From Phialophora verrucosa (lineage: Eukaryota > Ascomycota > Eurotiomycetes > Chaetothyriales > Herpotrichiellaceae): DNA of 64,000 nt. Made by a program: the position numbers and the translations under genes. The DNA is taken from assembly GCA_002099365.1 (NCBI GenBank), contig MSED01000008.1:1594098-1658097 (forward strand). The letters run 5' to 3'. Below the pieces are notes generated by a model that worked only from the letters and a program-made list of their open reading frames with translations, searched no databases and was not told where the DNA came from. This document shows, piece after piece, positions 53,974 to 64,000 of the stretch (position 1 is the first letter of the stretch; each line of letters opens with the position of its first letter).

Positions 53974-55895
53974 TCAACCGAGCCCACTCCGCATCATGAT
54001 GGGCAGGACCTTCGCCTGCAGGCTCTTGTAGATGTCGAGTATACCAACCATACCAGCCCACTTTTTGGAAATCGTGTTCAGCAAAATCAAGCATGTGCCC
54101 GATATCTCGTGGATCCCATTGAAGTCTACCGGTCCTTCTGCCTCACCACTGAGCTCACGGGAGAAGCTTACAACTGGCAGCCTGCCATCAATTGCCAACA
54201 AGCAATGCGCCATAATGGTGATAGTGGCTTGATGAATGTAGTGGGCCGAGATCATGGTAATCGGATACATGCCCCAAGCGGTTCCTTCGGCGCCGCGGAA
54301 GATTTTGTTGTAGAACTCGACCACTTTGACGGCTGAATGATAGCTTTCTCGGGGAATAACTTCCGTCATCTCCGGGCCAAGCATGGGTTCCCTAGTCGCG
54401 GCCAGTGCTCGCAACAACAGAGGCTGGAATAGGAAGCAGATTGACGTGTCGAATCCCATATCGCAAGTCATACTGCCCATGCCCAGGTTGCTCTCAATGA
54501 ACTGGAGTTCTCGCCGCCACGCCAGCATCGACTCAACGCTCTGCTCGTACCACATCCGAGGTAAACTAGGGGCCAGCGCCGGAAGGTATAGTTCCCGGAA
54601 GATTTCCGAGCGGAGATACGTTAGTCTGTAATAGTGGGATGTGAGGATAACCTGGAGTTTGTCGGGATCTGCCATGGTGGCTTCATTGAGTGCCGCAGGA
54701 TATTCTGCCGTGATGATCTCTTCGGTCAAGTCTGAGGGTCGACCAAGGTGTTGACCCATGGTTCGCTCGATGCAGTACAGGCCCCAAAAAATGCCGCGCC
54801 GCCTCTTCCGACTCTTCTCATCTTCGTACTCGTCATTGGGCTCGGTATGATAGTTGAGCTCAACACTCAGTCGACAAGCGAAGTCTAACAATTTCCAGAG
54901 ATCGCCTTTTCTGGGTTGGAATAGAGTGAAGAGTATCAGGAGCAGCAGTGCTTGCAGAGAATCACAAGACACGTCGGAGGTGACCTCCTCCACGCATTGC
55001 AGCCCTTCGGCGTAATAAGCCATAGATTCGGTATCGTAAACAGAGTGATGCCTTGCTTTGTTCGCAGAAGCGATGGCACAAATCATAGCCACCCGGAAGA
55101 ATTGGTGGGCGTCTTTTCCGGTGAGGTATTTGACGTTGGAGCCATGATGGCGGAGATATGTATCGATCTCATAGGTCATGTCTTCCGGGTCGAAAAAGGT
55201 CATCATGATGTTCGTGGTGGACATGTACAGACCGATGAGCATCTGTATCTCGGCTCGAGACGGAGTGGCCCGTGGCTGGAGAGGCTCGGCGACTTCGGTG
55301 CTCTGAGCATTGAGCCAGAACTCGGGACCGGCATAGTCGGGGTGATGGACCATGGGGCCCAGCTTCGCCTGGGCATGCACGAGGACCTCGACCACCAAAG
55401 CGTATGGTGAGCTGCTGCCGAGATATTGCCAACAGGTTGGATTTGCATGCTCAATGATGAAATGCTTGTCGAAGGACAGATCGCTCGTGTATGTACCCCA
55501 GTCGTTGGGAGGAGGGTCGAGGTTGGCGGATGTAATCGAAGCGTTGCGTTCATGATGAGACGGTTGGAAGGGAGTCAACGGTACAATGTCCCCGTTGACA
55601 GAGGCCTGGACGGCCCGTAACCGGCTGAGGCGCGTCAAGAGCGAATGCACATAGCTTTCGACCGGTCAGTCCAGTCGCAGATAGACAGTGCAGCAGTCAG
55701 AGGGCCAACTCACCTTCGCGGCAGGGTCTGTTGCAAGGCATGGTCGAAAAAGGTACATTCAGCTTTGCCCTTGAGACACAGGCGGCAGGCTGGCAGGTTC
55801 GTGTCGCACTTCCTCCTCAAGCGGCGGCATCTTTGACAGGTGGGCAGGAGGCGTGTCAGATCTGCTTCGGAGATGGTCGTGTGGTCGAAGTCCAT
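53974..55895 (-). CDS. Zn2Cys6 transcription factor with fungal-specific domain
   Basis: Two exons, 55714-55895 and 53974-55654 (1863 nt, 620 residues). The DNA-binding cluster is at about residues 20-47: CQRCRRLRRKCDTNLPACRL continuing to CLKGKAEC, i.e. C-x2-C-x6-C-x6-C-x2-C-x6-C. The fungal-specific middle homology region follows (FFDPEDMTYEIDTYLRHHGS; LLLILFTLFQPRKGDLWKLL; RLSVELNYH; KRRRGIFWGLYCIERTMGQH; LGRPSDLTEEIITAEYPAAL). It is likely nuclear. Target genes are unknown; it shares a promoter region with another regulator of the same class. Confidence 0.92.
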
Positions 55896-56415
55896 CTTGT
55901 GTGATTCCGACAGACCAAGTCCGTTTCACGGGGTATTCAGCGCGTGTATAGACAAGGACATGTGCGCTTTCGCGACGCAGCCTTGCAGCCAAAGCCCAGA
56001 AGCCGAGTGTTTCGTGCCCCAGACCTGTTTCCAGCTTCACTCATAACATTCTTGTGGCCTCGAGAGGGAGAATCCAGATGGAAATGATTAGCCGAGGAAG
56101 AAGAGGAGGAGGAGGAGAGGCACCCGCCGCCTGCGCCCTTCTGTACGAAGATGGATAGGCGAGCAGGTGGGCGGGGTTGCGCGATAAGGGAAAATTGAAT
56201 TGCCAATTGCTCCAACAAGATTCAACATTTCGATACCGGCCTCCTCATCTCTCTTTCTTCTTCTGGCAGCTGGCAGCACGCAATACAACCGTAGCCATCG
56301 GCTGCTGATTACAGGCGAACTTTCATCCTTCTCAGGATACCACCTGCGCTCCTTGGAGACCAGGACTGAGCACATTGTAATTATGATGCGATGAGTCGCT
56401 GACCCAGCACCCACC
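55896..56415. promoter_or_regulatory. Shared divergent promoter of two Zn2Cys6 regulators
   Basis: 520 bp between the two start codons. A purine-rich run (gaggaagaagaggaggaggagg) lies near 56094-56115. No CGG triplet pair typical of zinc-cluster sites was pinned down by eye. Confidence 0.55.
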
Positions 56416-58500
56416 ATGAGCGAATGTCGCCGTTCCGTCTTATCCTGTGCCCGCTGTCGCAGACGCAAAATCAAGTGCGACAGGGCAATCCCGTGCGGCC
56501 AGTGCATTGCGGCCAAGTCGGATTGCACGGGTTTCAGCTCAAAGGACCAGGATCCCAATATACCGCGGAGCATTGTCCAGCATCTCGAAGCCGAAATCGC
56601 CAAAGTTGAAGGAGAACTCGCTCGCAATGGCCACCTGGAAGAGCTCAACGCCTCGGACATCCTCGCCGGGATGCCTACGAACGACGGCGTGCCCATCGAT
56701 GATCCAGCTTTACCGATGATTGACCTGCCCACCACCAAGCCCGACACTCCCAAGTTGAGCCTCAACACCGACAACCTCTCACCCCCTCCGGGCCCAAGGG
56801 ACACCATCCGCGACGAGGTGATGACTTGCGGCGAACTCCAAGCCATGATATTTGCCATCTTGCCTACGGGACCGGGAATCACCGACCTCATCTCACGGGT
56901 CCGAATGAGCCTGACGCCATCCACGGCCATCGCATCAGGGTCTCCTAGAGAAGCGCGCCGGAAATCCATCTCTCGCGCCAGCCACGAGGTCAGCTGCACC
57001 ATGCTCAAGTCCATCCCGACACCAATCCTGCGAAGTCTCATCAAGAAGTACATGACGCGAGTGTACCCAATCTACCCAGTCCTTCACGCCCCGTCCCTCT
57101 GGCAACAACTCGAAAAGGTCGTCAAGACCTTACAGGAACTGCCAGAAAAGCACCGCTCCGTGGCCCCTTCATTCGATTTCCTCATCATCTACCTTATGCT
57201 CTCCATCTCGGCGACGTTAGGCAGCGCCCGGACCGGTCACGAAGCGAAACACATGGTCTTCTCGGGCTCGCTGTTCGAAGAAGGTATCCAGCACTTGTCC
57301 GACAAGGCCAAAATCCCCTCCGATCTGGCAGGTATACAAGTCACGCTCATGGTCCTACAATACGCTTCGATAAATCCGCGCCTCGCAAACGTGTGGATGT
57401 TGACCGGTGCTGCAATGCGCGCGTGCCTCGAACTGGGTCTGCACCGCGAACCCCCAGAGGCTCTACAATTCGACCAGTTGACGCTTGATCTCCGCCGCCG
57501 CCTCTTCTGGTGTGCATACAACTTCGACCGCGCCATCTGCTCGGCTCTGCAACGCCCACTCTCCATCCCCGATCAGAGCATCGACGCGCACTTCCCCTCC
57601 GTGCTGGATGATCGACACATCCACCCCAACGGCATTGATGCTACAGGCGCAGAGACCAAGACGCACAATCTACGCTGGATCCACTTTCGCCGACTCCAGT
57701 CCGCCATGACAGAGGTGCATTTCCAGGGCAAACCGCTGGAACATGGGCAAAGCTGGGAGGATTGGCTCGTCAGCATGGAACGGCGCCTGCAAATGTGGTA
57801 CGAAGACTACAACGACGGGCATGAACTCACCGAGTTTACACTCGCGCACGGACTGACGAACTTGCATCGGCCGAGTCCCAGAGTGCCGCTCCCTGGACCG
57901 AGGAGTCTCATGGTCGCTTTTGAAGCGGCATGCTCGAGCGCGAAATCCCTTCGAGATCACATTCTTACGGGTTTTTACCGCCGGAGTTGGCTGATCGCAC
58001 ACCACGTGCTAGAGAATAGCATGGTCGTGCTCTTCTGTCTGAGACATGGCTTTGACACCATCTCGGCCAGGTTCAATGCGCAGCAGATTTTTGAGATGAC
58101 CAAGGTCTTCACTGCGAATTTTCTGGCCCTGGCCGCGCAGGGCTGGAACGAAGTGTCCAATTACGCTGGCGTGTACGAGCGACTTCTCGGCCCACTTCTC
58201 GAATCCGTCTTCTCAAACCGGCCTCCTTCTCTCTCATCTTTCGGTCCGGCTCAAGACGCCGAACTCACGCGCATGCTCTACCCGGGCCCTGCGCAGCTTG
58301 ATAAACTGCGCTTCGGCAGCCGCTCGGGGTACGAAGGAGAGGGTCTCCCCACTTTTGATGTCGGAACCCTGAATTGGGAGGAATTCAGCGTCAGTGATGC
58401 AAGGAGCGCAAGTGCCGAGGGATTCGTCGCGGGTTGGGACTTGTTCGACCCCAACGCCGTCAGCAGTGGTGCCCAGGATTTAATATTCGGGATGGCTTGA
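56416..58500 (+). CDS. Zn2Cys6 transcription factor with fungal-specific domain
   Basis: Intronless, 694 residues. CARCRRRKIKCDRAIPCGQC and then IAAKSDC give C-x2-C-x6-C-x5-C-x2-C-x6-C at residues about 11-37. RSIVQHLEAEIAKVEGELAR just behind is the dimerisation coiled coil. The middle homology region includes KKYMTRVYPIYPVLHAPSLW, GAAMRACLELGLHREPP, LDLRRRLFWCAYNFDRAICS and ALQRPLSIPDQSIDAHFPSV, a classic fungal_trans signature. It is likely a nuclear activator; its regulon cannot be read from sequence. Some 1.45 kb downstream the composition changes to AT-rich repeat DNA. Confidence 0.93.
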   Translation: MSECRRSVLSCARCRRRKIKCDRAIPCGQCIAAKSDCTGFSSKDQDPNIPRSIVQHLEAEIAKVEGELARNGHLEELNASDILAGMPTNDGVPIDDPALPMIDLPTTKPDTPKLSLNTDNLSPPPGPRDTIRDEVMTCGELQAMIFAILPTGPGITDLISRVRMSLTPSTAIASGSPREARRKSISRASHEVSCTMLKSIPTPILRSLIKKYMTRVYPIYPVLHAPSLWQQLEKVVKTLQELPEKHRSVAPSFDFLIIYLMLSISATLGSARTGHEAKHMVFSGSLFEEGIQHLSDKAKIPSDLAGIQVTLMVLQYASINPRLANVWMLTGAAMRACLELGLHREPPEALQFDQLTLDLRRRLFWCAYNFDRAICSALQRPLSIPDQSIDAHFPSVLDDRHIHPNGIDATGAETKTHNLRWIHFRRLQSAMTEVHFQGKPLEHGQSWEDWLVSMERRLQMWYEDYNDGHELTEFTLAHGLTNLHRPSPRVPLPGPRSLMVAFEAACSSAKSLRDHILTGFYRRSWLIAHHVLENSMVVLFCLRHGFDTISARFNAQQIFEMTKVFTANFLALAAQGWNEVSNYAGVYERLLGPLLESVFSNRPPSLSSFGPAQDAELTRMLYPGPAQLDKLRFGSRSGYEGEGLPTFDVGTLNWEEFSVSDARSASAEGFVAGWDLFDPNAVSSGAQDLIFGMA

Positions 58501-59950
58501 ACTGGCGTGGACTGTGTACGACCGGATCCACAAGAGGGAAGAGAAAGACAAAAGAGCTCGCTCGTGACATGAGAATGAACTGAAACAGTGTGTTGAGCCT
58601 CCACGACGCGGCAGACAACCAGAATCTTCTGCATCGAAGTTGAACCCCAGGGCCGACATGTTTGAAACTGAGAAACTCCGATCCCAACTGAGACAGACAC
58701 ACTGCAAGCGAGAGGGAAAGGTCCCATAACACACAGCACGCGCACATCATTCGCACCGCACCGCACCTGACTTGACGCTCGCCTCACCTCACCTCACCTC
58801 ATATTATGTGTCAGCTGGGGTCAGGTCAGATTCGCGCCCCACTGACGGTCCGCCCGCCACCTCTCCCAGTTCCACCCAAGCAAGCGGGCGCCCGCTTCAT
58901 CGCGGGGTCAGGGAACTCGTCTCAAATTGGAAGCGAGAAGGAGGCTGTGTGTCAATCGTCGAAGCATGAGCCTCAGGTCGTACGTCGAGCATCTGGTGGC
59001 ATCCGGGTTCTGCTCCGCCCCGTTCAATGCCGATACAAAGGTATGGGAAATATGGATATCATAGAGACAGGGAGGGGGGAATCGGAGGGAAGAGAGGGGA
59101 GAACACAAGCATCGCATCGCATGCACATATACGTGTGTGTGTACGGAGAATCTGCTCCGTAGTATCTCCATACCACTGCCTTCAAGCACCCGATTGCATG
59201 TCAGGATGATTGATGGATAGGCCCAGAAGGACGGGACGGGACAGAACAGGGACAGAACAGGGACAGAACAGGGACAGAACAGGGACAGAACGCGAACAGG
59301 AACAAGGTCAGGATCTCGATCATGAACATGACCATGACCATAACCATGGACGACTGTACTATGTAGCCGTTTACTAGTTTGTATACGATCGTTTGGATTA
59401 ATGTGAAAATGGAGTGAGAGAGCGAGAGAGCGAGAGAGCGAGAGAGACAGAGAAAGAGGTGTGGAAGAATGGACTGGATCATGCATGCATGCCATTGCTA
59501 CTTTTTCGATATATATATATAATCCCCGAACAGTCGCTGCCCGTGACTTTTTCGCTGACTCATCCCTCGCCGCTTTGCTCGCCCGCTAACGACTATTTAG
59601 TCGAGTCGCTCCCTCGTCCGCTCCCTTCTGCTCCCTTCGCCTCTTTCGCGCTCCCCTCCTGCTCTCTCCTGCTCTCTCCTCCTCTCTCACGTGCCGGTGA
59701 GGCGCCCGTTCGGGCTCCAGTCTCACAGGCGCCAACGTCGCGCACATCCCAGCCTCGTGGTAACTTTACCCGATCACATCCATGAGGGCCCGTTTCGGCC
59801 CTGATCAAAGGTGGGATCCCTTAGAGAGAATAAGAATGGGAAGGCCGAAGATCAAGATCAAGTGTCGAGTAATAGCCTGGTGCACCCTAGAGTGTCCTAA
59901 GAAGTCCCAAGTCTAGAATGGCCGTCTTGGAGATATTTGTAGTATTTGCA
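58501..59950. other. Gene-poor stretch with microsatellites next to AT-rich block
   Basis: 3' flank of the last gene. Contains CTCAC repeats near 58783-58800, an 11-bp array at 59238-59291, a gagagagc run near 59415-59450 and a tatata tract near 59508-59520. No conserved frame was found. Confidence 0.55.
59238..59291. repeat. Tandem array of an 11-bp unit
   Basis: The unit gggacagaaca occurs five times in a row (starts at 59238, 59249, 59260, 59271, 59282); the last copy ends after ten bases. No function implied. Confidence 0.9.
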
Positions 59951-60696
59951 ACATTTCTCTTGTTTTATATATCGGCAGAAGTTTATTACAAACAGCCTTA
60001 TGCGACCAGGCCGGGCCAGCTGGACAGGGCAGGTCAAGCGGGCGCTGTCTCAGGAAACAAAGAAATAGGTCACGTGACATAATGTAACGCACTAACCTAA
60101 ATAGGGTGAAATGGTATGTTGGTCGAATAGCGTAGGACTATCCCATGCGCAGTGGGGTTGGCTAAAATATCTTAGCACTCTCCTCAACATTATTCCTTAG
60201 GCACACATTTTAACAGTTCATGCTATTATACTATCTATTTTTGCTCTTAACTTAGTATAGTAGTTAAAGAAACATAGCTTATTAATATATAGGTTGATAT
60301 CACAGGAGTTGCAACCAGTTTGTATAATTCGTGCCCGTTGTACGGGCCTAGTTCCATTTATCACCTCCTTCAATGCCCTCCGCCGCGTTGAACGCTTATA
60401 CCTCTCATTTTTCGGCTTCTGTGGCTTCGGATGGCATTGATCAGGATGCTTAGCGCCCTATGTATATCGTCGTTGATGTAGTAGCTTCGGCGAGGGTAAA
60501 TGGTCGAGTCCGCGGGCTAATAATTGCTGTACTAGGTCTCTCCCTACTGTACACTTCTCTATACTATATATACGCTTAAGATATATGCTACCGCTATACC
60601 CTATCGACTAAATTAATGAATTACGCACCTAATTATAGTCTAAATTATATAAGACTTCGTGTAATAGAAAGCTAGGATTAATGTAATACCATCTCT

Positions 60697-61122
60697 CTAT
60701 AATAGACAGTTATCTAAATACTGTAGCCGACGTAATTGCCGTCTACTTCTGGAGGTTAGCATCTCTAGCACTACTACCACCTCTCTCCTAATAGCCTGAG
60801 TACCTCCACCACGAGAAGAGCCTTTCTCTTGACGCTTTAATGACTTCTTCTTCTGGTCCTTAGCTGTAGCCATTTGCTCATTTGAGAGCTGTAGGCTGGC
60901 TAGACGCTATGTAATTACATCTTCTCTGTCCGCCTTTTTTTGAGCCCTCTCCACTGCTAGTCTTTTACGCCTCTCTTGTCGTAACTAAGTATTAACTTTT
61001 TTTAATTGCTCTTATTCTTCCTTGCGCTGTTGTTTCTCAAGCTTCTCTTGCTCCTTTCGAGCTTGTAGCTCTTCTTCCTACTTAGCTTTATCTGTTTGAA
61101 GCTGTCGAGCGGCGGAAATCTT
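60697..61122 (-). pseudogene. Transposase C-terminal relic, pogo/Fot1-like
   Basis: On the minus strand one frame of 142 codons reads KISAARQLQTDKAK, then EEELQARKEQEKLEKQQRKE, RQERRKRLAVERAQKKADRE, LQLSNEQMATAKDQKKKSLK and RQEKGSSRGGG. Four internal stops interrupt it, all TAG or TAA, explainable by C-to-T change of CAG, CAA or by G-to-A change of TGG. A charged coiled coil with such Arg/Lys/Glu/Gln content is typical of the C-terminal tail of fungal Fot1/Pot2/pogo DDE transposases. The catalytic core is not visible upstream. The assignment rests on tail character only. Confidence 0.42.
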
Positions 61123-62064
61123 CTGAGGTGAGAAAAAGATAGCAGTATTACTGTGCTGGTGCACCAGAGCTGACCTGCCAAGAAAGCGAAGGCTGAAGAA
61201 AAATACAATAAAGGAGGACAGCAACTAGGACACGACATCGGAAAAGGAAGGATGTTCTATTTTTCATCTACTGTTGATATATATTTTAGAAGCTATTCCC
61301 TACGCGTCTAAGTAACAGCACCTATACCTATTCTACCTGAGCAGTTATGCCCCTTCTTGCCAATCTACCTAGCCACCCCGATAATATACTCGACTCGAAC
61401 CACCAGTTTATTTAGCTTACAGCTACACTAAACACCCCACTTTATTACTATCCTATCCGCGAAGCTCTATAAATAAATATTACGAACCGACCTTTATACA
61501 ACCGGCCAAGGTTAGAAGGTGGAAGGTCAAGCGAGCGGAAGGTAGCCTCGTTAGCAAGGCTGATTCAGGTTACGTGGGCTCACGTGACCTCCGGAACAGG
61601 AAATGAGCTGTTGTATATATTATACGGTATAGAGGTAACGGCTATAACCACGTAACGCCTAGACCTACCGGAATAGGAAACCTACCTATATATATAGCTA
61701 TAGCTAGATTTATCTCTATAGAAGATATAGTTAATAATAGTTACACTTTAACCCCTACCTTTAGGTCTTAGGAGTGTTATTCTACCTTACGCTGTTGTAA
61801 GTAACTGTATACCTTTACTTTAGGCTAGCATTACGTTACTACTCCTCTAGTGAGAGAAACCTCTCGAACTATAGTATTACCTTATATAGAGCGATTTATA
61901 ATATATTAACTACTTATCTTAATAAATAGTAATAAGGGATATCTAGTAATACCCGATTAAAGTTATTAGAAGTTAGATTACTAGCTATAGGAAGCTTAGG
62001 GAACTTATTATCCTCTAACCTCTCTATATATAGGGGAGGAACCGATAATAGAAAAGATACCCTT

Positions 62065-63857
62065 AAGGTCGACCTATATTATAAAGAATATAGTAAGCTT
62101 AATACCTTCTTAATTTAACTTAAACTTATATTTAAGCTTAACTTAACTAAGTTTACTAATAGACTAAGTAGAGTTATATATATAGCGATATACCTAAAGA
62201 GGACCGCGTTTATATAGTTTAAATTAACTATAAAGAACTATATTAATAGCGCTACCCTAAATAGAGATATAATAATATACTTTATATAATTTACCGAATT
62301 TAAGAACCGTCTCTATAAGGTATTTAGAACTATTAACAATAAATAGATAGTAGCTTAAGTAATTTATACTATTAAATAGAGAGGATTAGCCGTATTTTAC
62401 TACTTTAAGTTTAACTAGATCGCTAAGAAGTTAAACTAGGAAGATAAAGACGTATTTATATAGATCTTCTATAATAGGCTTAAAGAATTAGTTCGCCGGG
62501 AAATAATAAATCTACCTATCGACTATAAGGATATAGTAGATAAAGTAATTAAGATTAATAATCGACTATATAAACTAAAGTTAAAGCGGAATAGGCGCCG
62601 CGACCCTAATAAATATATCCGAAGGGGGTACTAGTTTAGTAGGCGATAAGACTATAGGGACCGTATAAATCTTAACTTAATATATCGAAGCCCTCTTTTA
62701 AGGAGTAGAGGTAACTATACTAAGGGCCGAGACGGGTATTATAGTTAAGGTCGGAAGAATAAGTAATAGGCTTAATAAGGAAAGGAAGGGCTATACTATA
62801 CTTATAGAAAACCCGAATACTATATAAAAGATTACCGATAAATAACTTAAGGACTATATATAATAATAAGTAATAGTATAACCGGTTCTAAAGAAATAAA
62901 GGCCGATACTTTAGAGAAGACCTAAATAATTATTTATAGTTAAGGTATAATAGTATAGTAAGGATACTTAAGTTAGGAAGCTTATAAGGAGCTTAGTATA
63001 CCCTAAAAGGACCGCTTAAAGGAAGTCGCTCTAGGAGAAGCTATAAAAGCTCTTATAAAAATATATAAAGAAGTAATATTTAATTAATATATAGTTTTAT
63101 CTTAGACCACTTATTATAATAATAATTATCTTATATATTATTCTAATAAAATAAAATTAGGCTAGTTTCCTTAGCTACTTAAGAAATAGAAAAACCGACG
63201 TAATAAGAAGACTAAAGAGATCTAGGAAACTCTTACTTAAGAAGGAGACCTATAAGATACTAAAGGGAAGCGGAATAATAATAGCTTTTAGATAATAAAT
63301 ATAGATAACGACCTAATCTAATTTATCGCTATAGAAACTATAGTAGAGAAAGTAGTAATTATTACGCCTTATTAGAGAGAAGAGATATATAAAGAAATTA
63401 AGTGCCTTTAAGGTAGATAAACTAAATATTAATATAAGATCTTCGACCTAAAATAAAGAGAATAAAGTTTAATAATTATTAGTATAAAGTTCTATAAATA
63501 AGTAAACTATAAGAAGTCTCGACTATATATATATATAGCCGGAGAGACTATCGCTATTAAACTTCTAAAGGGAGTCCTAGAACGAATTACTAGACTAGCT
63601 ACCTAGACGCTAAGAATAATAAACTAGAAAGACTTAAATAAAACTATCGATAAATTACTATTCGGACTAGAGGATAATTAAAAGGAATAACGATTTATTA
63701 CTATAGAATAAATTATAGAGCGGATTTAAATTATTATAAATATATAGATAACTAAATAGTTATACTAATAAAACTATATAAGAAGATAATATATATATAT
63801 CGCCTTTAATAAAGAAATACTAATATAAAAACACCTTAAATTAGACTATAGATTAAA
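62065..63857 (+). pseudogene. RIP-degraded Ty3/Gypsy-like Gag
   Basis: One plus-strand frame (register of codon 62065) keeps Gag-like order for about 1.8 kb: SKLNTFLI-stop-LKLIFKLNLTKFTN, RVIYIAIYLKRTAF-stop, FTEFKNRLYKVFRTINN, EDKDVFI-stop-IFYNRLKELV, and KDIVDKVIKINNRLYKLKLK. At 62794-62835 the CCHC-knuckle spacing x2-x4-x4 is kept, but all four ligand codons now encode Tyr. At least 16 in-frame stops fall between 62065 and 62838, all TAA or TAG, yet the frame never shifts. Downstream (from 63103) the same frame gives TTYYNNNYLIYYSNKIKLG, resembling the Gag C-terminus of fungal Gypsy elements. No pol domain was recognised before the interruption near 63858. Nonfunctional. Confidence 0.75.
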
Positions 63858-64000
63858 CAGTTTCGGGTCGGGTTATAGAGGCTTTTATCCGGTCCGATAA
63901 TAGTACTCGGACACTTTTACCCTATCCGAGCCCGAGTCCGATTAGTCCTAGATATAATACTCGGACGGGTCGGGTTTTACTAAGACCGTCCGAAATATTC
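63858..64000. mobile_element. GC-richer insert with hAT-like terminal motifs (partial)
   Basis: Starts cagtttcgggtcgggttata and carries further tcgggtcggg, cggtccg, cccgagtccg and cggacgggtcgggtttt words on both strands up to the window edge. Ends that begin CAG and have clustered GGGTC subterminal words are a habit of hAT elements. It interrupts the Gag frame and is less AT-rich. The window ends before an inner part or a target duplication can be seen. Confidence 0.35.

Larger units (their letters stand above)
59950..64000. mobile_element. AT-rich, RIP-like repeat block with nested transposon relics
   Basis: From about 59.95 kb composition changes to strongly AT-rich DNA full of tata and ttaa words, with stop codons in every frame. 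It holds the transposase tail, the Gag relic and the GC-richer terminus listed below. CpA-poor, TpA-rich sequence with intact spacing is what RIP leaves in duplicated DNA of Pezizomycotina. The exact left edge is not defined. Confidence 0.8.

Noticed and set aside
61611..61745. Possible 5' LTR (tgttgtata ... gttaca) ahead of the Gag relic
   Set aside because: Only the TG/CA ends and position suggest it; no second copy is in the window and heavy AT bias makes such ends common.

Overview
The window is nuclear DNA of a filamentous ascomycete (Pezizomycotina). Genes are dense, stand on both strands, and carry short spliceosomal introns, mostly about 45-80 nt with GT-AG ends. The proteins include fungus-only families: Zn2Cys6 regulators, CrzA, a YCK-type casein kinase, a Mid2-like wall sensor and a GPI-anchored aspartyl protease. 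The last 4 kb look like DNA that has passed through repeat-induced point mutation (RIP). The sequence alone does not fix the genus. No bacterial operon, CRISPR array, rRNA gene or convincing tRNA gene was seen.

Layout, left to right: zinc-less Fpg glycosylase (-); MIX23/Cid2-like protein (+); a 16-bp tandem repeat; myo-inositol transporter-like permease (-); NAR1 (+); Cup1-like LYR protein (+); MMS2 UEV (-, 5 exons); BSC6-like MFS carrier (+); a disordered protein with repeated SKW motifs (-); a divergent SUMO-like gene (+); mitochondrial SAP-domain protein (+); aspartyl protease (+); an SDR (-); vacuolar AVT-like amino-acid carrier (+); an 875-residue unknown (-); crzA (-); YCK-type casein kinase ckiA (-); a 715-residue disordered protein (-); an eight-exon SDR with a GC-AG intron (+); FMT1 (-); PEX19 (+); a disordered protein (-); Mid2-like sensor (-); PQ-loop cationic amino-acid carrier (-); two divergently transcribed Zn2Cys6 factors (- and +).

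Most genes are housekeeping or signalling genes with no obvious common pathway, so this is ordinary syntenic chromosome and not a biosynthetic cluster. Loose themes are DNA damage and modifier pathways (FPG, MMS2, SUMO-like), organelle maintenance (MIX23, Cup1-like, NAR1, FMT1, PEX19) and wall or calcium signalling (crzA, ckiA, Mid2-like, yapsin-like protease).

At about 59.95 kb the composition changes abruptly to AT-rich, stop-codon-rich DNA. Inside it one reading frame of a Ty3/Gypsy-like Gag can be followed for about 1.8 kb with many stop codons but no frameshift, including a zinc knuckle whose metal ligands have become tyrosines. A pogo/Fot1-like transposase tail lies on the minus strand, and a GC-richer sequence with hAT-like terminal motifs interrupts the Gag near the window end. 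Exon boundaries below were worked out by hand from splice signals, reading phase and family conservation; each total is a whole number of codons.
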